Of a DNA stretch of 64,000 nucleotides, positions 1 through 11,769 are shown one piece after another. The DNA is from Chiridota heheva (taxonomy: Eukaryota; Echinodermata; Holothuroidea; Apodida; Chiridotidae). Position 1 is the first letter of the stretch. The number at the start of each line of letters is the position of its first letter. The position numbers and the translations under genes are program-made. Under the pieces are notes generated by a model. The model saw only the letters and a program-made list of their open reading frames with translations. It was not told where the DNA came from and did not search any database. The stretch covers positions 31,001 through 95,000 of the forward strand of contig JAIGNY010004494.1 of assembly GCA_020152595.1 (NCBI GenBank), in the 5' to 3' direction.

Positions 1-594
1 ATTTCAAATAAAAAGTTTCACAATCAAATAATAGATGGCGTCTCACGATTATGCACCTGCAGGGTTGAACATTCGAAATACCTTACAATTTGCCGTTTGT
101 GCTTAATGAACACCCACAAGAATTGCTTTAAAATGCGACAAATTGATCACTTAACAAAACCCGCAAAAACTCAAATAAAAAAAAAAGCTTCATTTTTACG
201 TCTATTGAACAAAGTATCATTTATTTACACTTTCCATCTTCATGGGAAGAAGATCATGATTCTACTTCAGCCTTTTGTACATTTGTTTTGCGGAACTAAC
301 GATTTAACAAATTGAGCATCTTTAGAAAACTTTACCTCAGGGGAGAAGCAAAAATGATCAACAATTAAAAGAGCAATCTTTTTTATTTGGGTCAATCTTA
401 ATTTGCGATTCGCTTTTAATGGGAGTTGCGTTTAAAAACAACACAGCATGATATTTCTCTCAAGTGGTTGAATGACAATTATTCATACTGTCGAAGACAT
501 TTCTATGAGGGTCAAACATGTCTAATGTAAAAGAACACCGTTTTACAACTGCGACAAACAAGATTACCGCTTTCGCTTATCTGCTTATGCCCAT
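1..594. other. AT-rich sequence, nothing recognised
   Basis: No coding signature, tandem array or repeat shared with the rest of the window was seen. Open frames here are short and without family motifs. Confidence 0.5.
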
Positions 595-735
595 CAATCC
601 GGTTCATACCCCCCGATCGGGAGAACAGTTTTGTTCTCCAGATCGGGGGATGATCCTTTACAGACGTATTCCACAATGCACCTATCCAAATTCAAAGTTT
701 GTATAGGAATAATATAAGAATCAGACACATGGAAA
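595..735 (+). mobile_element. GATCGGG MITE (family A), one end only
   Basis: The stretch starts with a diverged family A terminus (CAATCCGGTTCATACC). A hairpin follows in which CCCCGATCGGGAGAAC and its near-perfect complement flank a short AGTTTT loop. The next ~90 bp match the full copies at 16124 and 5315, including the internal motif CCACAATGCA and 'AATCAGACACAT'. Similarity stops near 735, just before the fold-back at 774, so the copy is truncated or interrupted. Confidence 0.75.
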
Positions 736-773
736 TATATTAATCTTTAATATGTTAATGGAAGGAATAGATG

Positions 774-1466
774 TTCTTAAATCTGAATAGGCAATTTACG
801 GAAAACTGATTTAGATAAAGTCACATGACCGACATTCGCGTGTCTATAATGGACCAATCGTATACTGGGGGAATTTTATCGACCAATCAAATATAGCGGG
901 ATTTTTGCCCATCTGCACAATTCACGCACGGTATGGGACCAATCATACAGTCATATGCGACCAATCATACCTGCGTTCTATTATACCTTCATGTTTATTC
1001 ATGAAGGTAACGCGCGCACTTTGTTGTTTACAATGTTTCCTCCGGCAACTGCAGCTGATTGGTATGGCAAGGTCAAGGCCCTTTTCAAACTGATTTTAGC
1101 CGAACGTGATTCACGTTCTTTAGCACTGCGACCAGTCAAGTGCTGGGGGAATTTTCCTTTGTTACCCAACCAATTAGCTTCGCTTATTTGAGGAAAAGTT
1201 GTAAGCAGCAATGCGCGCACGTATTACCCTCATGCATAACACACGAATGGTACGTGTGTTTGAAAGCATTTTTCCATTCGCTTGGTCCCATGATATACCG
1301 TGTGAGAATTGTGCAGAGGGCCAATATTTCCCGAAAGTATTTAATCTAATGATTGGTCAATAAAATTTCTCCAGTATACGAATGGTCTATTATTAATATG
1401 TGAATTTCGGTCAAGTGACATTATTTAAATTAGTTTTCCGAAAATTTCCGATTCAGATTTAAAAAG
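774..1466. mobile_element. Large fold-back (palindromic) element, ~690 bp
   Basis: The two halves are imperfect reverse complements of each other around position 1110. The centre is GAACGTGA-T-TCACGTTC. The outer ends match as TTCTTAAATCTGAAT (from 774) and its complement near 1451-1466. The arms carry paired landmarks: CGTATACTGG, GACCAATCA, CTGCACAATTC, CATGAAGG/CCTCATG. Each arm is about 340 bp with scattered substitutions and small indels. No transposase is present. It is probably a fold-back MITE; a local inverted duplication is the alternative. A transcript through it could form long double-stranded RNA. Confidence 0.8.
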
Positions 1467-1852
1467 GTCAATATAACAAGATAACCTGGCACTTTTGAGT
1501 TTTCTTCTCTCGATGAGAAAACTTATTGCTAACAGTTTCGATGCACTAAAGCAAGCAAAAGTCAAAAGGGTCATCGGTATTCAAAACATATCTGAGCAAT
1601 ATGATAAGACAATAGAACGAGTAGCAATCGTCTTAAAATTACGCTTAAAAGCTTTCATTTTCTATTCTATTCATCAAAATTTGAGATATCTGCAACGTAA
1701 AAGGTGCATATCTTTGTCGATTAAAGTTGTACCTCCTTGTTACAAAGATGCCATCCGTCCAAACAAAATGCTTAGTTGAGAATATACTATGCGGGGAAGG
1801 GGGAGGGGGTGACTACTGCCATGGCAGTCTCATGTATGGCAAGCGGAAAGGA
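1467..1852. other. No recognised feature
   Basis: Open frames of up to ~94 residues occur but show no family motif or homologous copy. A purine/G-rich patch (AAGGGGGAGGGGG) lies near 1797-1809. Confidence 0.4.
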
Positions 1853-1986
1853 ACAACGTTTTCTACAACACGTTGCCGAAATTGTCTACAACGCGTTGCC
1901 GCAGTTTTCTACTACGCGTTCGTCAGGTTGTCGAACTTTTGTGCAACGCGTTGTCGAAATTTCTCGGTTACGCGTTGTCGAAGGTA
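1853..1986 (+). repeat. 23-bp MluI-site minisatellite, degenerate block
   Basis: About five to six diverged units of the monomer TTCTACAACGCGTTGCCGAA occur here. Each contains the palindrome CAACGCGTTG or a mutated form. The same monomer forms a cleaner array at 62440-62745, in the same orientation. Overlapping open frames here are by-products of the repeat. Confidence 0.85.
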
Positions 1987-2136
1987 AACAGATTACCACG
2001 TGATGCTAATATCCTTATTTCAATGGTTTTTCTAAACAAACATTGTGGAAAGTTTGACAAAGCGCTGCAGAAACATGTAACGGCCCTTTCAGCTTGCCAT
2101 GATGTGCCTAATGCACAAAGGTTTAAGGCCGTTGTG

Positions 2137-2175
2137 ACACACCGAACGCGACGCGATTCGCGTCGCGTGGTGTGT
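2137..2175. other. CpG-rich perfect hairpin
   Basis: CGCGACGCGA (2147-2156), one central T, then TCGCGTCGCG (2158-2167) form a perfect 10-bp stem. Outside this, ACACACC (2137-2143) pairs with GGTGTGT (2169-2175) across a small asymmetric bulge. Such CpG density is unusual in this AT-rich window. Function is unknown; it could be the centre or end of a transposon. Confidence 0.7.
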
Positions 2176-2255
2176 TTCCGCCTAGTCTGTTGATTTGGAA
2201 TCGCAGATGGGAAACTACAGAAACGTTGACCGGCGACCATTTTGATCTCAGAGCT

Positions 2256-2332
2256 GGATTCCAACAGTATTCGAACCTACGACCTTAAGACTGGAAAACA
2301 CAGCGTCGCTTATACCACTGCGTCGCTTCGGT
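2256..2332 (-). mobile_element. tRNA-like sequence, likely SINE head or tRNA pseudogene
   Basis: On the minus strand an A-box-like CAGTGGTATAAGCG (2320-2307) is followed about 42 nt later by a B-box-like AGGTTCGAA (2278-2270), the normal spacing of a tRNA internal promoter. The T-stem and acceptor pairing are poor, so a functional tRNA is unlikely. Confidence 0.55.
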
Positions 2333-3088
2333 GCATTTAATGATGGGGCGCAATAAGTAATGGCGGCGCCAGTCACCACGAAGTGGGAAGTACATTGGTG
2401 GACCTATACTCCTACCTTTCGACATGTTCTTCTCGGATTGAAACGAATTGGAAAATCGATCTTTGCGAGAAGTGGGGACGGACGATCCCCCTCCCCTTCC
2501 TCCACACACACACATACACACCCACCCCAAGTTCTTCCCCTGACGCTGCGCGCTAATGCCAACAAGTCACCAAGAACAGAAGAACAATATTATTATACCT
2601 TCGATAAGAGAATGGTCTTACCATGATTTAGAAATTGATAATCCTTCACTTATCAGCTTATTCACAAAATTAAACTGAACGAAGTCTCGCCCACACGTTC
2701 TTCACCTGTTGAAGCAGACAAATGTAGGCTCGGTAATACATTAAGCAAAGTTACACGGGGAAATAGCTACCAACCATATGTGCTAAGTATAATTAATCAA
2801 CCAGCCGTTGGTGTCATGTTTCTGAAAAATTCTTCTTAAAATCCTATTTGATTTCATTCCCCCCGCTTATTTCTTTGAATTGGTTATCACTGACATTGTA
2901 GGTAAGGGTAGGAAGGAGTACAAGATTGTCTTAGGAAAAAAATAGGAGTTTTAACAACAAAGAACTCAAACCGCGCCTCACGTCTGACTATTCGTGCACT
3001 ACAATTTCTAAATATTTAAAACGAAGAAATATATCAACTGCTCACAAGTTTGAAAATATCTAATTGCTATTCCGAAGTATATCAGTCC
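2333..3088. other. No recognised feature
   Basis: Contains a short CA-rich patch near 2503-2525 and otherwise unremarkable sequence. I saw no gene signal. Confidence 0.4.
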
Positions 3089-3616
3089 AGGAGCAACCCG
3101 AAAAACTCGGTACTTTGAAATACCCAAAAAATTGGGTACTTTTATGTATTACGTCATCGCATGAGCCTACACATTTGACTAGCCCACACTAAACAGATGG
3201 GGTCCCTCATTTTCCGCTCCGGATTGTCCAAAATTCCACTGGATATCCTGAAATTTTGGAAACGGATAGTGAATAGATATTAAAAACTTTTTGCTGCTGC
3301 TTTTTGAAAATCTTAGTCGCCTTTTTTGAGAAAATGAACAAAACAGACTATCTATAATCTGTTTTATTTTTTTTTTCTCAAAAAGGCGACCGTGATTATC
3401 AAAAAGCAGCAGCAAAAAGGTTTGAATATCTATTTACTATCCGTCTCCCAAATTTCCGGTTATCCATTGAAATTTTGGACAACCCGGAGCGGAAAATGAG
3501 AAACCCTACATTTTTAGTGTGGGCTAGTCAAATGTGTAGGCTCATGCGATGACGTAATACATCAAAGTACCCAATTTGTTGGGTATTTCAAAGTACCCCG
3601 TTTTTCGGGTTGCTCC
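3089..3616. mobile_element. Fold-back MITE, ~528 bp, arms ~245 bp
   Basis: The left end GGAGCAACCCGAAAAAC is mirrored at the right end as GTTTTTCGGGTTGCTCC. The arms match almost throughout, with paired landmarks TGTATTACGTCATCGCATG, CACATTTGACTAGCCCACAC, TTTTCCGCTCCGG and TTTTTGCTGCTGCTTTTTGA. Only ~30 bp near 3340-3370 are unpaired. Each arm includes a CRE-like TTACGTCA. No coding capacity. Open frames on the minus strand over it have no known motif. Confidence 0.88.
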
Positions 3617-4304
3617 AGAATTATACCCCCGAAGTGCCATGTATACTATATCTATAAATGATATATAGAACTGTTTTGTTCTTGCCCCTGTTGCCCCCAT
3701 AGATTTTACAACTGCCCCGGGCATTCTTGACCCAGTCTACATGTAGGGCACCGCCACTAATCAAGCTCGCCAAAATGTTTATTTCAATGTAATGTCAAAA
3801 AATATGTTCAATTTTGAATGTTTTGCAGATAATCATTTTGCTTAATTTTGTTTGAAAGAAGGCTATTTGAAAGAAAGCTTGATAATTCTCCATTTGAGAT
3901 ATTCGTGATAAGTAGGATTCGTTTCCGAGCTCAACATTGTGAATAGATTTTTAATCACATAATTGTCGTGAATGGCGGTCTGTTCTGCAGCGATGTCAGA
4001 TATTGCCGTTCGTTGTTAAAGAATCGGTGACACTTATCTGATTATACGCACCATAAGCTAGACTGTCTGGAGATATACTTATATACATGGAGATACCACC
4101 GCTTGCTTAAGCAGTATGCATGATCTGTTGGTAATGTGTAACAAATCTACAATTTATAAACGTACGGTACTGTGTATTTTTCAATCATTTCGACGCCCCA
4201 ATAGTTTGGCGACGCCAGGGGCATAAGAAGGGTCACGTCTGGACGTCTGGTTGGAGGGGGCTATAAACCCAACAAAATCCCAGTAATCAGCGCAAAAATT
4301 GCAC
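3617..4304. other. No recognised feature
   Basis: Unique-looking sequence. A phrase near 4020 (ATCGGTGACACTTAT) recurs near 50554, which hints at a minor dispersed repeat. Confidence 0.4.
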
Positions 4305-4500
4305 TGATAGATTACGTTTCCATCGAACGTTGCTGCTAATCAGGAAAATCTGCTTCAATTTTCGGGGAAATTCCTTGATAATACAAAGTTTTGAGCAATT
4401 TTCTTGAATTTTTTGGAAATGCTGCCAAATTTTACCAACAACTTCCAATAATATGACCAAATTGTACCAATTTTGTGTCAATATTTTCCCAAGGCTACCT
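4305..4500. repeat. Degenerate 'TTTTC-GGAAATTTCC' repeat block
   Basis: AT-rich, poorly conserved short periods built from AATTTT, GGAAAT and TTTTCC words. Similar blocks lie at 6715, 28150, 31255, 50090 and 51230, often next to G or C tracts, which suggests they are internal parts of one dispersed element type. Confidence 0.5.
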
Positions 4501-4569
4501 CCCAGCCGTGAAGAAAGCATGCTACTGGGCAGGTGAAATCCTCTCATGGGCAGCCCCCCCCCCTCCCCT

Positions 4570-4795
4570 ATTTCCCCATTCGCTTCGTACGCCTCTAACG
4601 CCCATACCGACCGCCCATCAAAAAACGGCACTCGGCAGCCCCCTTCCTCACCCGCTTCGTACGCCTCTGTCGCCCATACCGACCGCCCATCAAAAATCGG
4701 CACTCGGAAGCCCCCTCCCCCTTCCTTACCCGCTTCGTACGCCTCTGTCGCCCATACAAACCGCCCATCAAAAAACGGCGCTCGCTCCCTAATTA
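4570..4795. repeat. ~72-78-bp tandem repeat, three units, C-rich
   Basis: CGCTTCGTACGCCTCT starts at 4581, 4653 and 4731. It is followed each time by CGCCCATAC..ACCGCCCATCA and a CGGC(A/G)CTCG block. C tracts of differing length separate the units. Proline-rich open frames through it are products of the repeat. Confidence 0.85.
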
Positions 4796-4799
4796 CATC

Positions 4800-5314
4800 C
4801 TAGTTCAGTCTTTCAATACATCCAACACGTATGAGAGGACATCGCTTTCCTACTATTTAAGACTCCTTGTTCTGCAATATATGTTATATGATATATTTGA
4901 CACGCGAAATAAGAACCTGTTAAGGCCTTAACCAATACAATTATTATTATTATTATTATCAATATATATATATTTCTTTTTTAGAATTAGAATTTAAAGG
5001 TATAATTACGTATACATGTACAGAGGTAGCGGGGACATTGGCTAAATTGTATAGAAAATGTTAGATGGTAAATTTAAAAAATATTTATCATCAAAATAGC
5101 TTAAAAATTGATTTTTAGAGTAATTTGAATTATTAGGCCCTAATCTTCCTATGCATATTTGTGACAGGGCCTATGTGATAATTCTTTTTTGATCAATTAT
5201 TTCGGTTGTTTAATTATGTACCACAGTTTTCGCGGGAGAGTACTCTGAATACGACAACTCGTGTTTGGATCATAACCATATGATTCCCGTAATCAATTAT
5301 CTAGCATGTCCAAC
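4800..5314. other. Spacer with short (TTA)n and (TA)n tracts
   Basis: A TTATTATTATTATTATTAT tract at ~4940-4959 followed by a short TA run may be the tail of an old SINE. Nothing else was recognised. Confidence 0.4.
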
Positions 5315-5888
5315 CAGTTCGGCTCGTACCGCCGATCGGGGGACTCAATTAGTCCCCCGATCGGGAGACTCAAGCATGCGCACTGAGCTTACAGTAATAT
5401 TTGGAAGCCGCAATTTGTATTGCTAAGTTTCAGTCATAGACGCTTGGTTTGTAACAAAGTTTGCTTTGTTCATGTTCAATTTCGCGAAAGTAAAACAACT
5501 TTGTTACTGGCACGCAGTTATTGCTAAATAATTTTCATAAATCACCAAGCTATTTCTCATAATTTCAGAAAAGCTTGTTAAAGCGAGACTGCCTAACGGT
5601 AACACATAATAAGAAATTATCACTTTTCTTTAAATTTCTTGAAAACCGCACGGTGAATTTTAAAAACGCACCTTGGAAAGATAATTCATATGCCATTATT
5701 TCAAATCGTGAAGAAAAATTGGAACCCTTTGCAGTGGTTAAGTTCCCCGCGCTCGAAATGTGTCTGATTCCTATGTTATTCCTATACAAAATTTAAATTT
5801 GGATAGATGCATTGTGGGATATTTCTATAAAGGATCCCTAATTCGGAGAACAAAACTGTTCTCCCGATCGCGGGTACGAAGCGGACTG
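5315..5888 (-). mobile_element. GATCGGG MITE (family A), full copy
   Basis: About 574 bp, with the two ends reading CAGTTCGGCTCGTACC and, in reverse complement, CAGTCCGCTTCGTACC. Directly inside the left terminus is a perfect 14-bp hairpin: CCGATCGGGGGACT (5332-5345), loop CAATT, AGTCCCCCGATCGG (5351-5364). The other end carries the GGAGAAC...GTTCTCC hairpin. Collinear, in reverse orientation, with 16124-16693, sharing internal GCATGCGCACTGAGC and GATGCATTGTGGGAT. No transposase. A clear target duplication was not found. Confidence 0.88.
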
Positions 5889-5892
5889 CTAA

Positions 5893-6025
5893 TGTAGAGG
5901 TAAATTGATTTCAATTCTTGTGTTTTGATTGGTCGAAACACAATGGTACAACGTGCACTTACATTGATAGGCTAATCATAAACGTTTTGGAATAAAATGT
6001 ACGCCGCCATACTTTAATAACGATA
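5893..6025 (-). mobile_element. CCAAT-box MITE (TTAA type), diverged copy
   Basis: Reverse-complement match to 20690-20851, including TTTCGACCAATCAAAAC, AAGTGCACGTTGTACC and the GGCGTACATTTTATTCCAAAACG block. The TTAA-AGG ends are not preserved here. It lies 4 bp from the family A copy. Confidence 0.75.
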
Positions 6026-6554
6026 GAGTCTTGTAGAGAGTAGCAGGCTGCTTTTGAAATGACATAGAATAAGATGTATAACATAATCTAGCTGCATATC
6101 TCACGTATCTGCCTATACCCATAGGCGGGTGATCCATTAATTTTGTTGGGGGACGAATATGCTTATGTCCTCTAAAAATTAAGCCCATATGGCCCATTTG
6201 ATTTTGTCTGGGTTCGTCCTTCCCCCCCCCCCTCCCCCCACCCCTCACTTCCCCAATGTGAAAACAAATCGCTGTCACTGCCTATACCCCTTTATCCATA
6301 TTTTGCACGTGCCGGCTTACCTTTTCACTCTTTCTGGCAACAATCCATGAGTATTAGCTTTTCCCTGCGGTTGCCGTAGCAACCTAAAATATGAAATTGT
6401 ATCCTACCTCCCTTTATCGTACACCTTGAAAAAGAATCTTAAGATGCGGGTCGCCAGAAGTAAGACTTTGATCTACTCACTGTCAGTGAAGAAGCCGATG
6501 GTGCTAAACGAAAAAATGGGCAAAGCAGCCCCGTAGTGCCCTCGTCATACAGTC
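6026..6554. other. Spacer with a poly-C tract
   Basis: A C-rich run lies at ~6220-6246. No gene signal was seen. Short open frames over this area contain only low-complexity G/R residues. Confidence 0.4.
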
Positions 6555-6900
6555 GTAGACAGGGGTGTAGGAACCGGGGGGAAATAATTTTATTGGGGCC
6601 CAGGCCCCTCAATAATTTTTATTTGGGAGGCAAGTACGATCTCCCAATAACAAAGGTCTGACAAATTGATTTTGAAGAGTCCAATTTCATTCACATCTTT
6701 TCTTATTCCAAAAGGATCATCATTTTCGGGAAATTTCCTTTATTTTCGGGAAATTTCCTTCATTTTCGTGAAATTTCCTTCATTTTCGTAAAATTTCCTT
6801 CAATGTTCTAGAAATTTCCTTCAATTGTGAAAAATGTTCTTCAATTTTCAGAATATTTTCTGAAAATGTAGCCAAAATTTCCAACAATTCTAATATTAAA
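6555..6900 (+). repeat. hAT-like terminus plus 20-bp 'TTTTCGGGAAATTTCCTT' array
   Basis: ACAGGGGTGTAGGAACCGG near 6561 resembles a hAT-type terminal sequence and recurs at 45430 and 51498. From about 6715 to 6860 there are six to seven units of CATTTTCGGGAAATTTCCTT, increasingly diverged toward the right. The combination of terminus, G/C-rich patch and internal AAATTTCC array is repeated elsewhere in the window. Confidence 0.65.
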
Positions 6901-7865
6901 AACAATGACAAAAGTTGATAACAAAAAAAACAAAAAAACGTTTTGAAATCGAAATTTTTCCTTCAAATTATATGAAAATTGCTTAAGAACTTTTCATTTT
7001 GCTCGTCAGGTCCTCATGTAAATATACAGGTTGGCCCACCAGTACCACAACTTTTCTTTTTTTAAGTGGTGGGCCCGATGAGATGACTGGTGGGCCAAAT
7101 GTGAAAAAGGGGCCTGTCTAGTTCTGCAGTATACCCCTTACATTTTTTGACTAATACAGCTGCCAACGTATTTCGTATTGGTCGCCAGTATCTCAGGTGG
7201 TTAGAGTACACTACTCTATTTACATACGACTTCAAGTTTTGTTAAATCAGTACACTGGTAAATAGCACGAAAAGTAACAATTTTCTTTGAAGCACCAATT
7301 TTACTAAGATATACCGGCATTGACGCATACCTTGGAAAGCATTAAGCCCATCTCACGCGGTTTAACTTGCAAAAGCGTTACACAGGTGTCTAACAATACC
7401 TTGTTTTATTTGACTAAAATTCAAGTCTATTTGCAGTAAAAGTTTGCCTTTTGAAGGGAATCATTTCAATGAAAGGTGAGTTTTCTTCACAAATAAACAT
7501 GGCAATGATTGTGTCCAGAAGCTAACAATGGAGACAATTCTTTAATTTATTTGGTGTGATGATGACGGTATTGTTTTTTTGCTTCTTCACGAGATGAAGT
7601 AACCAGAAGGGGCGTTGATTAAAATACTGTGAAATAGCTCAGTAAATAATATGAAATGCCCACATCTGTAAAATACACACAGGTGTAACAATTTGATGAT
7701 CGATAGCAATATGGAATGACACCAGCCTATGATTAGATGACACATTACCCTCGAAGAACATTCATAGCTCAGAGGTAATTCCCCCTCCATACGCCCTAAA
7801 TTTGTACAATTTTGACTCTACACCATGGGTCGACCGAGTCCTTCGACCCCCAACGGTGATCCCCA
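6901..7865. other. No recognised gene; GGCCCACCAG inverted motif
   Basis: GTTGGCCCACCAGT near 7031 is mirrored by ACTGGTGGGCCAA near 7087, a small inverted repeat. The rest shows no recognised feature. Confidence 0.4.
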
Positions 7866-8045
7866 AAGGTAAGGTCCAGAAATTTTGCTTTATGGTCCAG
7901 AGTTTAAGGCAATGACTTTTTTTTTCGCTTTCCAGTTAAATTTAGCCTCCGAACAGTTTAAAGACCGCTGTTTTGACAAAATTTTGGAGAAAAATTGCGC
8001 CATCAACATTTTTTTCATTCTACGACCCCCTCCCCTCCCAATCCA
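7866..8045 (+). repeat. Dispersed 'GGTCCAGAAATTTTGCT' repeat, copy 1
   Basis: GGTCCAGAAATTTTGCT, then ATGGTCCAGA, GAAGGCAATGAC-like and poly-T words match 15590-15700 in the same order. Both copies run into a C-rich tract. Identity unknown. Confidence 0.6.
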
Positions 8046-8102
8046 AAAGCCAAAAGGCTTTTACATGCACGTATACCACACAAGTAACAACTCTGAGTCA
8101 TG

Positions 8103-8830
<728 letters not shown>

Positions 8831-9564
8831 TGAGGAATGTCTATAGGTTGACTTCAATCTGGAATAGGATGACCATGGGAAAATGATTGAAAAGAAACGA
8901 TCAAACAGAACAGCTTTTTCTCTGTAAGTCAGATTCGGTAATCTTTGCCCAAAAAAGGTATGTGATCAATTGAGATTTTGAACTTGTCAAATGTCAATAG
9001 TTAAACTAATTCATTCTCACTCACCGTTACCTTCAGAGAAATAAAGTAACCAACTCTTTTTAGTTGGAATTATCTGTAGTCATAGCAACGTAATCCAACG
9101 TCAGTGGTCGTGCGGTAGGTCTTACGTAATTGGGCACAAGTTTTGTACGTTACTTACCGTATGCAGGTAAATTTAGAATGTCAACAATTGGCTTGACAGT
9201 GTAATCAATTATTCATTGTATAGATAAAAATATATATTGAAATACAGATGGCCCACAGCTTTATTTTCCTGACCTCATTCTATATCTAGATCACAAAAAG
9301 TTTGGAACTTTGAAATTCAGCCATTACTTGGAAATTACCACTCGCCTCAGAATTTCCTTATGATACATTGTTACGTAGAGTTGTAAAGGTACTTAACGTA
9401 GAGTGTAAAGGTACCTGAAGAGGGCCGTAATTCTCCTCTACAAAGTGTGTTGGGGAGGGGCATGGCGACATACTTTTCCCTGTGATTTTCAAAACAATAT
9501 ATATTCTATAAAAATGATGGGTGACAAGTCCATCCACCCCCCCCCCCTCCCTTCCTCCCCTTCC
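8831..9564. other. No recognised feature
   Basis: A poly-C tract (9537-9547) immediately precedes the LINE fragment. A direct repeat (CGTAGAGT.GTAAAGGTAC) occurs at 9373-9414. No gene seen. Confidence 0.45.
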
Positions 9565-10402
9565 GTAAATCCGGAAAGCACAGTCAGACTGTTTGCTGAC
9601 GACTGCCTTGTGTACAGAACAATTGATAACCCCTCTGACCAACAAAACCTCCAAGATGATCTTAACAAACTTGAACAATGGCAAAACAAATGGCAAATGA
9701 ATTTCAACCCCTCTAAATGCTACATCTTGTCAATTTCCTCCAAGAAAAGCTTTAAATCACTTGTTTATACCTTATGCAACCAGCCACTAAAACATGTCAA
9801 CTCCCACCCATACCTAGGTGTTGAAATTGATAATAAACTTAGATGGGATAAACATATACATAATATAACCAAGAAAGCTAACTCTATACTTGGCCTATTA
9901 AAACGTAACCTCTCAAACTGTCCCACCGACGTTAAATCCACTGCTTATAAAGCTCTAGTCAGGCCAGTACTTGAGTACGCATCTGCAGTCTGGGACCCCC
10001 ATCACCAGTGCGATGTGGATAAACTTGAATCTATTCAAAGGAGAGCAGCCAGGTTCTGTATGGCAGACTACTCTTATAAATCTAGTGTAAAAACATGCTT
10101 TATAAATTAGATTGGCCCTGCTTAAAACAAGAAGATACAACACCCGGCTACATATGCTATATAAAATCAATAACAATCTTGTCGCCATCAATAAAGATGA
10201 AATTATCCCCACCGTGAGAATTAGTACAAGACATAATCATGACCTTAATTTCCAGGTTCCCTATGCTAAAAAGAATGTATATAAACACTCTTTCTTCCCT
10301 AACACACTAAAGGATTGGAATGCTTTACCGTCAGACATTGTACATGCACTAAGTCTCAACTGTTTCAAAGCTAAACATACTAACACTTGTATTGCTAACT
10401 AG
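9565..10402 (+). pseudogene. 5'-truncated, frameshifted non-LTR retrotransposon reverse transcriptase
   Basis: This is the only protein-family match in the window. The frame opening at 9565 gives STVRLFADDCLVYR, with the catalytic FADD (9592-9603) of the reverse-transcriptase active site, then the thumb-like part with NPSKCYIL, YLGVEID, RWDKHI and LEYASAVWDPH...LESIQRRAARF, typical of jockey/CR1-type LINEs. The frame stops at 10110. Coding similarity continues first in a second frame (MLYKLDWPCL, from 10095), then in a third frame (KTRRYNTRLHMLYKINN...), reaching WNALPSDIV and a stop at 10402. At least two indels therefore disrupt it. The endonuclease, ORF1 and the first half of the RT are missing: a dead, 5'-truncated copy. 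The methionine upstream (9445) belongs to unrelated C-rich flank. The exact clade (jockey, CR1 or L2) is uncertain. Confidence 0.93.
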
Positions 10403-10520
10403 TTTTTTTATTTATTTTTTTATTATTTTTTACTCATACTTTTTATGCTCGGTTGGCGTTCATGTCCTCTAGAGGGATTTTTGCCGACTTAACCGATTCA
10501 GATTCAGATTCAAAACCGCG
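10403..10520 (+). repeat. LINE 3' UTR and (GATTCA)n tail
   Basis: After the stop come a T-rich stretch and CTCGGTTGGCG...GACTTAACC, ending in two to three units of GATTCA. Short tandem tails of this kind, rather than poly-A, are usual for CR1/L2-like LINEs, so the element's 3' end is probably near 10515. Confidence 0.7.
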
Positions 10521-11769
10521 ACGTAGCCAACTGGGGAAGGTACCAGGGGAAAGTTGCACGCCAAACTTTTTCATCAGTTTGTTTCTTTCATATCATCTAT
10601 TAATATCGTATATGCAAATTAAAGTTCACGGAATGATAGTGTCACCGCGTTACGCAGACAGATGTTTCACACACTGATTTATTTGACCTTAATGACCTAA
10701 CGCTGTACATTCATTGTGTATGGTAAATCCGTGCGCATTAGACCTTGCTAATGACGTCAACATCATTGTGACGAATTTGTTCATTCAAATGCCAATGTCT
10801 ACCATTGCATTTTTTTCATTGTTATGAGACTGTGAAATTCAGATTTAAAGAAGTACTAGGCCGAAAAGTGAGGTGTATTTTAAGGGTCCCCAAAATTCAA
10901 ATGCTTAACTAGCACGCAACGGTATAGCAATTGTCTGGATAATAGGAATATTCAAGTGACCTTTGCCCTCACGTCACATATGACAGTGAGCTATGGAGGC
11001 TTGAAGTTTATTGATGTATTGTGGATAATATATCTGTGAAATTAAAAAAAAAACGAGCGCCCTTACTTTCGGTCTAGTGCTCCTTTGAAGAAATATATAA
11101 GCAGGATGTTATGCAACGAATACGTGACCTTAATTGGTCCATTGACTGGTATATAAACATAGTTTTGAAGAAGAATCTTGCCAACCCGAATCACTCCACT
11201 TTCTGAACTTTTCTCCTCAGAAAGTCTAATGTTCATTGAAAGGTTTGTTACAAAATGACAATTCAACTGGTTCAAAACTTAATTGACCTGTTGACGGCAA
11301 AATTGTTTTCCCGAATTTTGATGAGAAAAAAAATATAACATGACATGGCATTTTGAAGTGCTGTTTCACCGTCCACATTTGACGGTCGCAAATCTTCTAA
11401 AAATCCCTAAGCTGCAAAACCTGATGAGTAAATTAAATGTATGCATGTATATGGACAGTTAACCACACGTGAGCTTATATTGTTTACAAAATACTCAAAA
11501 CCATTAAAACAGCAAAATGTCCCATTAAAATCGACAATTTTATAGAATTGTATAACTTAGATACCTAATTAGCATAAATTGCGCAACATTTTGGGACCTC
11601 AGAATGGGACAACTAGCTGTCTAGAAAATTGTTCATGTTAACGTACTGTTTTGCGGCCCCTACCCCAAATATTTTGAATGCAAGAAGTTAACTATAATGA
11701 ACAGGAAATTGGAAAATATTATGATATTGACGTATATAGGATTAAAGAATCCAATTTGAGAACCTCTTT
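10521..11769. other. No recognised gene
   Basis: A phrase at 11390-11440 (TCTTCTAAAAATCCCTAA..TGCAAAA) recurs at 12750-12790, suggesting a low-copy dispersed repeat. Nothing else was supported. Confidence 0.4.

Noticed and set aside
4475..4803. Proline-rich frames of 85-138 residues on both strands
   Set aside because: Translation of a C-rich 72-78-bp tandem repeat.
9445..9564. Start methionine and N-terminal part of the LINE frame
   Set aside because: This part is C-rich unrelated flank; similarity to reverse transcriptase begins only at ~9565.
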